Positions 24,737 to 32,909 of a stretch of DNA of 64,000 bases are shown here, piece by piece. The translations under genes were made by a program, and so were the position numbers. How positions within the stretch are numbered: position 1 is the stretch's first letter; every line of letters starts with the position of its first letter. The DNA is from Pseudomonas extremaustralis. GTDB lineage: Bacteria > Pseudomonadota > Gammaproteobacteria > Pseudomonadales > Pseudomonadaceae. The stretch spans positions 2,542,001-2,606,000 of the forward strand of contig NZ_LT629689.1 of assembly GCF_900102035.1 (NCBI RefSeq). Reading direction: 5' to 3'. The notes beneath the pieces were generated by a model that saw nothing but the letters and a program-made list of their open reading frames with translations, ran no database searches and was not told the origin of the DNA.

Positions 24737-24988
24737 TCAACCTTCAAGCCCGGAAAACAAGGTTTTCGAACTCGCCAGCACACCCAGTTTCTGCGCAACA
24801 TCGTTGAACGCCCCCAGTCGCCCCACGTCCTCTGGCGTGGCGTTCTTGGTGAGCATGTTTTTAATCACAGTCAAGAACTCCATCCTGCCCGTATCAACCC
24901 TGTCGGACTTGGTATTTTTCGTTGAGATGCGTGCCTGGGACGCTGAAATTTCCGTGTCCAGGTAAACGAGAAATTCGGACTTCGTCAT
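24737..24988 (-). CDS. Hypothetical small protein (83 residues)
   Basis: The product starts MTKSEFLVYLDTEISASQAR at ATG 24986-24988, with AAGGAG a few bases upstream. It is helical and mildly charged, with the segment TGRMEFLTVIKNMLTKN and no membrane segment or signal peptide. I do not recognise the family. It converges on the hydrolase gene with a 52-base gap. The clear ribosome site is the main support for translation. Confidence 0.65.
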   Translation of the reverse strand: MTKSEFLVYLDTEISASQARISTKNTKSDRVDTGRMEFLTVIKNMLTKNATPEDVGRLGAFNDVAQKLGVLASSKTLFSGLEG

Positions 24989-25187
24989 TGCAGGCTCCTT
25001 TTTCAATATTCCACGGTGGCCAGCCCAGCCTACGAACATTGACCGGTCGTGCCTACTGTCAAAGTTGACAGGTACCCCAGCCAAGCGACGTCCGCCAACG
25101 GGTGACCCGCTTTCATCGGGCTAATGGCGCTGCACTATCCTGAAGCCTGGTGGTCGTACTTCCATGCGCCTACCCCCCGGAGAAACC

Positions 25188-26684
25188 ATGTCCCAGGATG
25201 TTCTTGCCAAAGAAACCAACCGCCGCCAGTTACAGCAGATCATCTCCGGGCTGTCCGATGGGATCATCCTCGCCGAAGTCGACCAGACGATCCTCTGGGC
25301 CAACGACGCCGCACTGACGATGCACGGGGTGGATGACGTCGCGGCCCTGGGCGCCAATACCCAGGCTTACGCCGAGCGCTTCGCCCTGCGCTATCGCAAT
25401 AACCATCCCCTGCCGCCGGAAAATTACCCCCTCGCCCGCGCAGCGGCGGGTGAGGAATTCAGCGATGTGGTGGTGGACGTCACGCCCACCGCCGACCCGG
25501 AGAAAACCTGGGTGCATCGCTTGCGTAGCCTGGTGATCAGCGATGCCCGCGGTGCGCCGGAATTACTGGTACTGATCCTCGCCAACGCCACCGAATGGGC
25601 CAGCGCCGAACAACGCTTCGAGAAGACTTTCAGCGCCAACCCGGCACCGGCGGTGATCTGTCGTCTCAGCGACCTGCGCTACATCAAGGTCAACCAAGGC
25701 TTCCTGGAAATGACCGGCTACAACCGCGACCAGGTCATCGGCCGCTCGGTGTATGAACTGGATGTGCTGGAACAGGCCGAGCGCAGGGACCTGGCCATCC
25801 AGCGTCTGGCCGACGGCGCGACCATCCCCCAGATGCAGGCCGAACTGCGCCTGCCCGACGGCGGCAGCAAACTGGTGATCGTCGCCGGCCAACCGTTGGA
25901 CATGAACGAGGAAGACTGCATGCTGTTTTCCTTCACCGACCTCGAGCCGCGCCGCAAGGCCGAAATCGCCCTGCGCCAGAGTGAAGAGCGCTTCGCCAAG
26001 TCGTTCCGCCTGACGCCGGTGCCGACCCTGGTGTGCAACGCCGCCAACCGGCAGGTACTGGACATCAACGAAGCCTTCATGACGATTACCGGTTACACCA
26101 GCGACGAACTGATCGGTAAATCCATCGAAGACATCGACTTCATCGACAGCCAGGAAGCCGCCGTCCAGTTGTTCGCCACCCTGGAGCAAGCCGGCAACCT
26201 CGACGGCCAGGACCTCAAGGTGCGCAAGAAAAGCCACGAGGTGATCGACTGCGTAGTCTCCGCCGACACGGTGACCCTCCAGGACGAGCCGTGCTACTTG
26301 CTGGTGATGATGAACATCACCGAACGCAAACGCTCGGAGCTGGAACTGGTGGCAGCCATCGAGGAAGTGATGCAGGACGCCTCCTGGTTCAGCCAGACCC
26401 TGATCGAGAAACTGGCCAATGCCAAGAGCGCCAACAGCCTCAACCGACCGAATGTGAGCTTCACCGACCTGACCGCCCGCGAGCGCGATGTGCTCGGCTT
26501 GATCTGTGAAGGCCTGGCCGACAAGGAGATCGCCTCGCGCCTGAAGCTGGCGCCCAACACCGTGCGCAACCATGTGGCCACGGTGTATTCCAAGCTGGGG
26601 GTGCATAGCCGCAGCGCGGCGATCGTCTGGGCCCGTGAGCGAGGGCTGTTTGCCGGCGAACTGCGGGTCAAACGCAAAAAATAA
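25188..26684 (+). CDS. PAS-repeat LuxR-type transcriptional regulator
   Basis: This 498-residue protein starts at ATG 25188 (MSQDVLAKETNRRQL), which has GGAGA upstream; an earlier in-frame start is less likely. Three PAS domains are seen at roughly 10-135 (IISGLSDGIILAEVDQTILW), 145-255 (FEKTFSANPAPAVICRLSDL) and 270-385 (FAKSFRLTPVPTLVCNAANR), and a C-terminal LuxR helix-turn-helix at 430-490 (FTDLTARERDVLGLICEGLA, then APNTVRNHVATVYSKLGVHS). No receiver or kinase is present, so it probably senses a ligand or redox state directly through PAS and binds DNA. Targets are unknown. Confidence 0.92.
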   Translation: MSQDVLAKETNRRQLQQIISGLSDGIILAEVDQTILWANDAALTMHGVDDVAALGANTQAYAERFALRYRNNHPLPPENYPLARAAAGEEFSDVVVDVTPTADPEKTWVHRLRSLVISDARGAPELLVLILANATEWASAEQRFEKTFSANPAPAVICRLSDLRYIKVNQGFLEMTGYNRDQVIGRSVYELDVLEQAERRDLAIQRLADGATIPQMQAELRLPDGGSKLVIVAGQPLDMNEEDCMLFSFTDLEPRRKAEIALRQSEERFAKSFRLTPVPTLVCNAANRQVLDINEAFMTITGYTSDELIGKSIEDIDFIDSQEAAVQLFATLEQAGNLDGQDLKVRKKSHEVIDCVVSADTVTLQDEPCYLLVMMNITERKRSELELVAAIEEVMQDASWFSQTLIEKLANAKSANSLNRPNVSFTDLTARERDVLGLICEGLADKEIASRLKLAPNTVRNHVATVYSKLGVHSRSAAIVWARERGLFAGELRVKRKK

Positions 26685-26815
26685 AGTGCAAATGCACTAG
26701 TGAGGCTAGTGCGAATTCGCCTTATGGCGCACCAGGGCAATCCTTAACCTTCAGGGGTGAGTACAGGGCTTTTTGAGCCTGTGGCATCGCGAAACGACAC
26801 CCTGAAGGAACCCTC

Positions 26816-27088
26816 ATGTTTACCCTCTCTCAACTGCGAAATTGCATCGAAGAAGGCCTGGCGCCGCTGACGTGTGAATTCACCCTGTGCCGGGATGCGT
26901 CGCTGACCCTCAAGGTCTTCGACGCCGATACCGGCCGCGTGGACCTGGTGGTCACCGGGATCAGCACCAATCGGCTGCAAACCCCACAAGAAGTGGAAAA
27001 AATGGTGGAAGAACTGCGCTACGAACTGCAGAGCAACAACATGGGCAAGCTCACCCTGGATGACTTGTCTTCAACGACGAACCAATGA
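26816..27088 (+). CDS. DUF1652 family protein
   Basis: This 90-residue protein (MFTLSQLRNCIEEGLAPLTC) has GAAGGAA upstream. The pattern of FTLSQLR...I, C...C, LxLKVFDxDTG and a helix ending in a Thr/Asn-rich tail fits DUF1652, a family largely restricted to Pseudomonas. There is no known function. Its last 38 bases overlap the end of the convergent MFS gene, so the two share coding sequence at their 3' ends. Confidence 0.85.
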   Translation: MFTLSQLRNCIEEGLAPLTCEFTLCRDASLTLKVFDADTGRVDLVVTGISTNRLQTPQEVEKMVEELRYELQSNNMGKLTLDDLSSTTNQ

Positions 27089-28244
27089 AATAGAACACCC
27101 CGCCCCCCACGATAAACGCCCCCAGCATGTAGAACATGGCAGGGGCCGGCAGGCTGGTCAGCACCAGCCCGCACAACACCGGCCCCAGGGCGGCGCCCAG
27201 ATTGGACAGGTTCTGCGCCCCGTAATACATGCCGCGCAGGTGGTCCGGGGCAATCCGGTCGATAAACATGTACTCGGCCGGAAACACGACAATCTCGCCC
27301 ACGGTGAACACCGCCATCGCCAGCACCCACGCCAGCACGCTGGTGGACAGCGCGAACCCGATCACCCCCAACATGAACATACTCAAGCCGAAGATCAGCC
27401 ACTGGCTGAGGTAACGGTGGGAGATGCGTCGGCCAATCACATACTGCAAGGCAATCACCAGCACCGCGTTGGTGGTGAGCACGGCACTGATGACGGTGTA
27501 GGTGTATTCGGCGGTGGTGGTGGTCACCAGGTACTGCGACAGGTAGGCGGTGAACTGGCCGAACACCACGGCACTGAGCAGGCCGCCGACGGTGAAGCAC
27601 ACCAGGCGCCGGTCACGCAGCAGCACGCGGCCGACGGCCAGGAACGACACCGGCTTTTGCGCGACGTCGACGCTGGCCAGGGTGCGATCGCCCCAACGCC
27701 AGTACAGCAGGAAAAACCCCAGCCCCAGTAGCGCCGAAAGGATGAACGGCACGCTGATATCCAGCTTGGCCACCATCGCCCCCAGGAACGGGCCCACGGC
27801 ATAACCGATGTTGGTGAGGGTGTACTTGATGGAAAACACTTCGCTGCGCGCGTGCTCGGGCAACAGGCTGGCGAAGCCGGCCTTCACGGCTATATCGATG
27901 ACCGCGTAGGCCAGGTTGATCAGGATCAGGCAGCTGTAGAACGCCCAGATATTCTGCGCAAGCAGCGTGCCGATAAAGCCCAGCACAAACAGCCCACTCA
28001 AGCCGAGTAGCAGCCGATAACTGTTGACGCGGTCGACGAGGAAGCCACCGTAGACGCTGAGCAGCGAACCGACGATCAACGAGCTGCCGATCACCAGGCC
28101 AACCTGGGCAATGTCCAGGGCAAAGTGGCCGGTAAGGTAGATCACCAGGTACGGGAACGTGATGGCCTTGGCCAACGTCAGCAGCAACGTGGCGCACAGC
28201 AACAGGTTCACGGTGCGGGGGTAGTTTCTTATTGTGGCAAGCAT
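27051..28244 (-). CDS. MFS transporter (12-helix exporter type)
   Basis: This 397-residue major-facilitator protein has about twelve helices spread evenly. The family loop 2-3 motif appears as GGFLVDRVNSYRLL and a conserved LPEHARSEVFSIKYTLTNIG follows helix 4. The start (MLATIRNYPRTVN) at 28244 has a GAGCAGG ribosome site. Its substrate cannot be read from the sequence; the closest general type is the MdtH/drug exporter-like group. A matching inverted repeat, AAGGTAAC (28262-28269) and GTTACCTT (28286-28293) around CGGC/GCCG, lies in the promoter-proximal region and might be an operator. Confidence 0.88.
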   Translation of the reverse strand: MLATIRNYPRTVNLLLCATLLLTLAKAITFPYLVIYLTGHFALDIAQVGLVIGSSLIVGSLLSVYGGFLVDRVNSYRLLLGLSGLFVLGFIGTLLAQNIWAFYSCLILINLAYAVIDIAVKAGFASLLPEHARSEVFSIKYTLTNIGYAVGPFLGAMVAKLDISVPFILSALLGLGFFLLYWRWGDRTLASVDVAQKPVSFLAVGRVLLRDRRLVCFTVGGLLSAVVFGQFTAYLSQYLVTTTTAEYTYTVISAVLTTNAVLVIALQYVIGRRISHRYLSQWLIFGLSMFMLGVIGFALSTSVLAWVLAMAVFTVGEIVVFPAEYMFIDRIAPDHLRGMYYGAQNLSNLGAALGPVLCGLVLTSLPAPAMFYMLGAFIVGGGVFYFIGSSLKTSHPG

Positions 28245-28320
28245 CCTGCTCTCATTCTTCCAAGGTAACGCGGCCTTTAGAGCCGGTTACCTTAACGCAA
28301 GAGCCAGGCAAAAAACCGGG

Positions 28321-28629
28321 TTACTTCTTGACCGGGGTGATTTCAAGAATGGTGCCGTTGGTGGTCTTGAGCAGCACGAACCGGTCCCCCACACGGGACC
28401 ATTGGCTGTCCGCTTCAGGCTGCTTGAGGCCGCGTTTTTTCCAGTCACTGACGGCTGACTCCTTGCGCATCAGGATATCCGGCGCACGGTCGCCCTCTTT
28501 CAGATCGCGGGTGTTGATACTCGAAGGCTTCACGGTTTCCTGGGGGGTATCACCGGCCTGCACGACAACACTGGCGGTGGACAGGCTGGCGGCGACCAGA
28601 ACGCAGGCGACTAGGGTTTTGGACTTCAT
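28321..28629 (-). CDS. RcnB-family periplasmic protein
   Basis: This 102-residue protein starts MKSKTLVACVLVAASLSTAS, a typical signal peptide ending near VVVQA, with AAGGAG upstream. The mature part has the RcnB pattern: EGDRAPDI, VSDWKKRGL and WSRVGDRFVLLKTTNGTILE. In E. coli RcnB is periplasmic and takes part in nickel/cobalt homeostasis with the RcnA exporter. No RcnA is visible here, so the metal role is an inference and many RcnB-like proteins have not been tested. Confidence 0.8.
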   Translation of the reverse strand: MKSKTLVACVLVAASLSTASVVVQAGDTPQETVKPSSINTRDLKEGDRAPDILMRKESAVSDWKKRGLKQPEADSQWSRVGDRFVLLKTTNGTILEITPVKK

Positions 28630-28699
28630 GGGTGCTCCTTGAATGAATGGCACGTACCCAGGCTCCGACCACAGGCGCAGGCAATCATTCATCCGAGAT

Positions 28700-28740
28700 T
28701 TTCCTGTGGCCAGGGAGCTTTCTCCCTCGCCACAGGAAAT
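28700..28740. repeat. REP-type palindrome (GGGAG type)
   Basis: The arms TTTCCTGTGG and CCACAGGAAA flank a GAGGGAG-like core (CAGGGAGCTTTCTCCCTCG), forming a long hairpin. It belongs to the GAGGGAGCTTGCTCCCTC group of Pseudomonas REP repeats, distinct from the GAGCGAGC group seen elsewhere in the window. Confidence 0.75.
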
Positions 28741-28770
28741 CTTCGACCGCCAATCTTTCCCATTGCCACC

Positions 28771-28824
28771 ATGAAATTAATCCTGTAATTTTTCATGAAA
28801 TTATTCGATATAAATTTCATGAAC
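28771..28824. promoter_or_regulatory. Three tandem ATGAA sites at exact 24-bp period (likely regulator operator)
   Basis: ATGAA begins at 28771, 28795 and 28819. The second and third form TTTCATGAAA (28791-28800) and TTTCATGAAC palindromes, and the first is ATGAAATTA. They overlap the possible start codons of the XRE-cupin gene, so autorepression by that protein is the natural inference. A 24-bp spacing would place sites about 2.3 helical turns apart. Confidence 0.5.
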
Positions 28825-29376
28825 CAACAAGAAGAACTCGCCACCCTCGCGGCCCTGATCCACGACCTGCGCAAGCACAAAAAGCTCACCCTCGCCCAAC
28901 TGGCGCAAAAAATCGAACGCTCAGTGGGTTTTCTGTCCCAAGTGGAGCGCGGCCTGTCGCGCCCGACCGTGGCGGATCTGACGGCCATCAGCCATGCCCT
29001 CGACGTGCCCACCACCTACTTCTACAGCCAGCCCAAGCCCAAGGCGGTCGACTGGGTGACCCGTCCCAATGAGCGGCGCACGGTGCATTACGCCAATGGC
29101 ATCACCGACATTCTCGTCTCGCCGAGCATGAACGGCGCCTTCTCGATGCTCGACAGCCTGCTGGCGCCCGGCGCCAACAGTGGCGAGCAAACCATGAGCG
29201 ACCGCGCCGAACAGGCCGGTTTTGTCCTTGAAGGCGAACTGACGCTGTGGGTGGAGGGCGAGGCCGACTCGGTGACCCTCGGCCCCGGCGACAGCTTCCA
29301 CCTGGCCAGTTTCGCCCACTGCCGCTACGCCAACCTGACCGACCTGCCCGCCCGCGTACTGTGGGTTTACAACTAG
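28819..29376 (+). CDS. XRE-cupin transcriptional regulator (PuuR-like)
   Basis: This 185-residue protein starts at MNQQEELATLAAL (28819); an in-frame ATG at 28795 adds eight residues. The N-terminal helix-turn-helix (KLTLAQLAQKIERSVGFLSQ) and the C-terminal cupin (SEQAGF-like FVLEGELTLWVEGE, then GPGDSFHLASFAHCRY) match the PuuR/SutR group of small-molecule-responsive repressors. The next gene, a glutamine-synthetase-like ligase, starts 12 bases after its stop, so the pair resembles the puuR-puuA theme of polyamine breakdown. No ribosome site is visible, so the transcript might be leaderless. Confidence 0.9.
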   Translation: MNQQEELATLAALIHDLRKHKKLTLAQLAQKIERSVGFLSQVERGLSRPTVADLTAISHALDVPTTYFYSQPKPKAVDWVTRPNERRTVHYANGITDILVSPSMNGAFSMLDSLLAPGANSGEQTMSDRAEQAGFVLEGELTLWVEGEADSVTLGPGDSFHLASFAHCRYANLTDLPARVLWVYN

Positions 29377-29387
29377 GAGCAACTCCC

Positions 29388-30734
29388 GTGAAAAGCCAAC
29401 CGTCCACGTTGCTGGCCGAAGTACGGACCTTTCGCCAGAACCATCCCGACGTGCGTTACGTCGACCTGATCGCCCTGGACATTCCGGGGCATTTCTACGG
29501 CAAGCGCTACCCGATCGAGATGCTGGAAAAAGTCGCCGCCGGCAGCCCCTTGAAATTGCCCCAGAACGCCGTGCTGCTGGGGGTTCAAGGCGGTCTGTTC
29601 AAGATCGGCGATTACTGCTTCCACGACGGCGACCCGGATGCCAACCGCCGCCTGGTGCCGGGCACGCTCAAGCCGGTGAACTGGGAGTCCCAGCCGTTGG
29701 GCCAGATGATGATCACCTCGGACGGCACCGACGCGCCGATCGAATTCGAGCCCCGGGAAGTGCTGGCCAAGGTACTCGAACGCCTGCACCACAAGGGCAT
29801 CCACCCAGTGGTAGCGTTCGAGCTGGAGTTCTACCTGTTCGACAAGCAACTCGACAACGGCCTGCCGCAGTTTGCCCGCGACCCGTTGAGCGGTGACGCC
29901 GACGACCAACCCAACCTGCATATCGAACGGTTGTCGCGTTTCAGTGACGTTCTGGACGATATGGCGCAGACCGCCAAGGACCAGGGCATCGACATCACGG
30001 TGATCACCGCCGAACTCGGCCCCGGCCAGTTCGAAATCAATTTCGGTCATCTCGACGACGGCCTGCGCGCCGCCGACTGGGCCGCCCTGTTCTGTCGCAG
30101 CACCCGCGGCGTGGCACTCAAGCACGGCTACCGCGCCAGCTTCATGGCCAAGCCCTACCTGCAATTTCCCGGCAGCGGCATGCATGTGCATGTGAGCCTG
30201 TATGACGGCGCGGGCAATAACCTGCTGGCGGCCCATCAACAACAACCGCTGCGCCACGCGGTGGCCGGCTGCCTGGAGTTGCTGCCGCACTGCATGCCGA
30301 TCTTCTCGCCCAACCACAACGCCTTCCGCCGTCTGGGCGGCACGGTCAACGCCGCCACCCGCGCCAGCTGGGGCTTCGAGGACCGCGACGCCTGCGTGCG
30401 CATCCCCGAGTCCGACCCGCGCAACCTGCGTATCGAGCATCGCCTGGCCAGCGCCGACGCCAACCCCTACCTGGTGCTGGCCGCGATTCTGGCGGGGCTG
30501 GAGCATGGCCTTGAAGCCAAGCGCGACCCCATCGCCCCGCTCAACGACGACCGTACCAGCGGCGCTGACTTCCCCCTGGATATGCTCGATGCGGTGCGCG
30601 CCATGCAACATCACGCGGTAGTGCGCGATAAGCTGGGCGCGGAATTTGTCGACGTATACTGCGAAAACAAGCGCCAGGATCACTTGGCGTTTCAACAAGA
30701 AATCAACGCGCGGGAATACCGCTGGTTTCTTTAA
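29388..30734 (+). CDS. Glutamine synthetase family ligase (gamma-glutamylpolyamine synthetase-like)
   Basis: This 448-residue protein starts at GTG 29388 (MKSQPSTLLAEVRTFRQNH) with AGGAGC 7 bases upstream. It contains GS catalytic motifs: FELEFYLFD, GPGQFEINFG, FMAKPY, GSGMHVHVSL, NHNAFRRLGG, and RIEHRLASADANPYLVLAA. Compared with housekeeping GlnA it lacks the adenylylation Tyr region and matches the PuuA/GlnT subgroup that ligates glutamate to amines such as putrescine. The neighbouring PuuR-like gene supports an amine-catabolic role. The amine used is not evident. Confidence 0.88.
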   Translation: MKSQPSTLLAEVRTFRQNHPDVRYVDLIALDIPGHFYGKRYPIEMLEKVAAGSPLKLPQNAVLLGVQGGLFKIGDYCFHDGDPDANRRLVPGTLKPVNWESQPLGQMMITSDGTDAPIEFEPREVLAKVLERLHHKGIHPVVAFELEFYLFDKQLDNGLPQFARDPLSGDADDQPNLHIERLSRFSDVLDDMAQTAKDQGIDITVITAELGPGQFEINFGHLDDGLRAADWAALFCRSTRGVALKHGYRASFMAKPYLQFPGSGMHVHVSLYDGAGNNLLAAHQQQPLRHAVAGCLELLPHCMPIFSPNHNAFRRLGGTVNAATRASWGFEDRDACVRIPESDPRNLRIEHRLASADANPYLVLAAILAGLEHGLEAKRDPIAPLNDDRTSGADFPLDMLDAVRAMQHHAVVRDKLGAEFVDVYCENKRQDHLAFQQEINAREYRWFL

Positions 30735-30750
30735 CCCGATGGAATCACCG

Positions 30751-31848
30751 ATGACCGACCAAAGCGCCCCGGCCCTCAAAGAAATCTTCAACGTCGAACG
30801 CTTGCAACACATCGCCACCGAGATGACGGCGGTGTACCCGGCGTTCGACGCCAAGGGTTTTCTCAAGCACGCCAAGGCCGGTTTGAGCGAGTTGTCGGTG
30901 ATGCAGCGCATGGCGCGGGTCAGTGAGAGCCTGCATGCGGTGATCCCGCTGGATTATCCGCAAACGCTCACGCTGCTTTACGCCCTCGCCCCGCGCCTCA
31001 ACAGCGGGTTTGTCAGCCTGTTCCTGCCGCACTATGTGGCCAGTTACGGGCGCGACGACTTCTCGCGTTCCATGGACGCGCTCAAATACTTCACCACCTT
31101 TGGCTCGGCCGAGTTCGCCATCCGCCACTTCCTGCTGCACGACTTCCAACGCACCCTGGCAGTCATGCAGGCGTGGTCGCTGGATGCCAACGAACACGTG
31201 CGCCGCCTCGCCAGCGAAGGCTCGCGACCGCGATTGCCGTGGTCGTTTCGCCTGACCGACGTGCAGGCCAATCCTGAGTTGTGCGCGTCGATCCTCGACA
31301 ACCTCAAGGCCGACAGCAGCCCGTATGTGCGCAAGTCCGTGGCCAACCACCTCAACGACATCACCAAGGATCACCCGGACTGGGTGCTCGGCCTCATCGA
31401 AAGTTGGAACCTGGACAACCCCCACACCGCCTGGATCGCCCGCCATGCCCTGCGCAGCCTGATCAAGCAGGGCAACACCCGTGCACTGACGATCATGGGT
31501 GCCGGCGCCAAGGCCGAGGTGAACCTGCACCACCTGAGCGTCACGCCGGCGGTGATCAGGCTGGGCGAGCGCATCAACCTGTCGTTCAGCCTGGAATCCA
31601 CCTCAGCCACCGCGCAAAAACTGGTGGTGGACTATGCCATCGACTACGTCAAAAGCGCCGGCCACAGCGCGGCCAAAGTGTTCAAGCTCAAGGCCTTTAC
31701 CCTTGGCCCTGGCGAGCACCAGCGCATCAGCCGCGAACAACATATCCGTGAACTGACCACGCGCAAGCACTACCCCGGCAAACACTCGGTGCATGTGCTG
31801 GTGAATGGGGAACGGCTGGGCAGCGCTGAATTCGTCTTGCGCGATTGA
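30751..31848 (+). CDS. DNA alkylation repair (AlkD-like HEAT-repeat) protein
   Basis: This 365-residue protein of HEAT-like helices (residues 1-250) includes the motifs FAIRHFLLHDF, NEHVRRLASEGSRPRLPW and DSSPYVRKSVANHLNDI, which are typical of the AlkC/AlkD-type base-excision glycosylase family. The C-terminal third (from about 255) is beta-rich (INLSFSLESTS...KVFKLKAFTLGPGEH) and might be an added domain. ATG 30751 is chosen, with TGGA upstream; another ATG is at 30739. It lies 16 bases after the ligase gene, so co-transcription is likely although a functional link is unclear. Confidence 0.8.
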   Translation: MTDQSAPALKEIFNVERLQHIATEMTAVYPAFDAKGFLKHAKAGLSELSVMQRMARVSESLHAVIPLDYPQTLTLLYALAPRLNSGFVSLFLPHYVASYGRDDFSRSMDALKYFTTFGSAEFAIRHFLLHDFQRTLAVMQAWSLDANEHVRRLASEGSRPRLPWSFRLTDVQANPELCASILDNLKADSSPYVRKSVANHLNDITKDHPDWVLGLIESWNLDNPHTAWIARHALRSLIKQGNTRALTIMGAGAKAEVNLHHLSVTPAVIRLGERINLSFSLESTSATAQKLVVDYAIDYVKSAGHSAAKVFKLKAFTLGPGEHQRISREQHIRELTTRKHYPGKHSVHVLVNGERLGSAEFVLRD

Positions 31849-31886
31849 CTCAGTTCAAGCAACACCACATTTTTGATCAGGTTTCT

Positions 31887-32780
31887 TCAGATGGACTCGC
31901 CGAGCAACAGTGGCTGCTCGCGCGCGCACAACTCCACCACGTAATCCCACAACACCCGTAACCGCACCGACTTGTGCAGCTCCCTGCGCGAACTGATCCA
32001 GTAGCTGCGCTGGATATTCTCCGCCGGCAGCAACGGCACCAACTGCGGGTCGCCGGCGGCCATGAAGCACGGCAACACCGCGACCCCCAGCCCGGAACGC
32101 GCTGCCTGGTGTTGGGCGATGACGCTGGTGCTGTGGAACACCACCTTGGGGTTGCGGCAGAAACTGCTGAGGAACTTCAATTCCTGACTGAACAGCAGGT
32201 CGTCGACGTAATCGATCCAGGCGTGAGACGCCAGGTCTTCGCGCTTTTCGATCGGTGGATGACGATCCAGATAGGCGCGACTGGCATAGAGGGCCAGGCG
32301 GTAGTCGGTGAGTTTGCGCGTGACCAGTTGATCGACACTGGGGCGCTCGAGGTGGATGCTGATTTCCGCTTCGCGGTTGAGGATGCTGACGAAGCGCGGC
32401 ACGGCGACCAACTCCACCTCCAATCCGGGATAGCGCTCGAACAGCCCGCCCATGCGGCTGGCAAGGAACATCACCCCCAGGCCTTCGGCCACGCCGAGGC
32501 GGATCTTGCCCAGGGGCGCGGCGCTATGGGTGAGCTCGTCTTCGGCCAGCAGTGCGACGTTTTCCATCGCCTCGGCATGCTTGAGCAGGGCTTCGCCGGC
32601 GGGGGTCAATTCGTAGCCTTGGGCATGCTGCACAAACAGCGCGGTGCCGAGGCTTTTCTCGATCGCATCGATATGCCGCGCCACGGTGGCGTGGGTGGTT
32701 TTCAGGCGCTGCGCGGCGGTAAGCAGGCGGCCGCTGCGCTGCAACTCGAGAAAATACCGCAGGTCATTCCAGTCGAACAT
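31887..32780 (-). CDS. LysR-family transcriptional regulator
   Basis: This 297-residue protein begins MFDWNDLRYFLELQRSGRLL at 32780 with GGAGGT upstream; the open frame runs further back but is not LysR-like. The N-terminal wHTH is seen in LLTAAQRLKTTHATVARHID; the rest is the ligand-binding fold. It is divergent from a GMC oxidoreductase gene 129 bases away, the usual setting of a LysR and its target. A 21-bp-spaced direct repeat in the gap is the probable binding site. Confidence 0.9.
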   Translation of the reverse strand: MFDWNDLRYFLELQRSGRLLTAAQRLKTTHATVARHIDAIEKSLGTALFVQHAQGYELTPAGEALLKHAEAMENVALLAEDELTHSAAPLGKIRLGVAEGLGVMFLASRMGGLFERYPGLEVELVAVPRFVSILNREAEISIHLERPSVDQLVTRKLTDYRLALYASRAYLDRHPPIEKREDLASHAWIDYVDDLLFSQELKFLSSFCRNPKVVFHSTSVIAQHQAARSGLGVAVLPCFMAAGDPQLVPLLPAENIQRSYWISSRRELHKSVRLRVLWDYVVELCAREQPLLLGESI

Positions 32781-32838
32781 AGCACCTCCATTGCTTGAAC
32801 CCGAACCGCGCTGTTTAAAAACGCACAGCAGCTGGGCA

Positions 32839-32869
32839 AAAACTAACATTTTTAAGCCGAAAACTAACA
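32839..32869. promoter_or_regulatory. Direct repeat AAAACTAACA, two copies two helical turns apart
   Basis: AAAACTAACA occurs at 32839-32848 and 32860-32869, a 21-bp period, in the 129-base gap between the divergent LysR gene and the GMC oxidoreductase gene. Spacing of about two turns puts both copies on one helix face, as expected for a dimer/tetramer regulator site. Confidence 0.55.
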
Positions 32870-32909
32870 ACTAGGATGGGGCCAATAAGAAAAACAAGCG
32901 AGACCTCAG

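Noticed and set aside
26694..26712. GCACTAG-TGAGG-CTAGTGC hairpin after the PAS-LuxR gene
   Set aside because: The stem is only 7 bp and no T-run follows, so it was not called a terminator.
29373..30911. Long minus-strand frame opposite the glutamine-synthetase-like gene
   Set aside because: Same reason: it mirrors a real gene with clear catalytic motifs and has none of its own.
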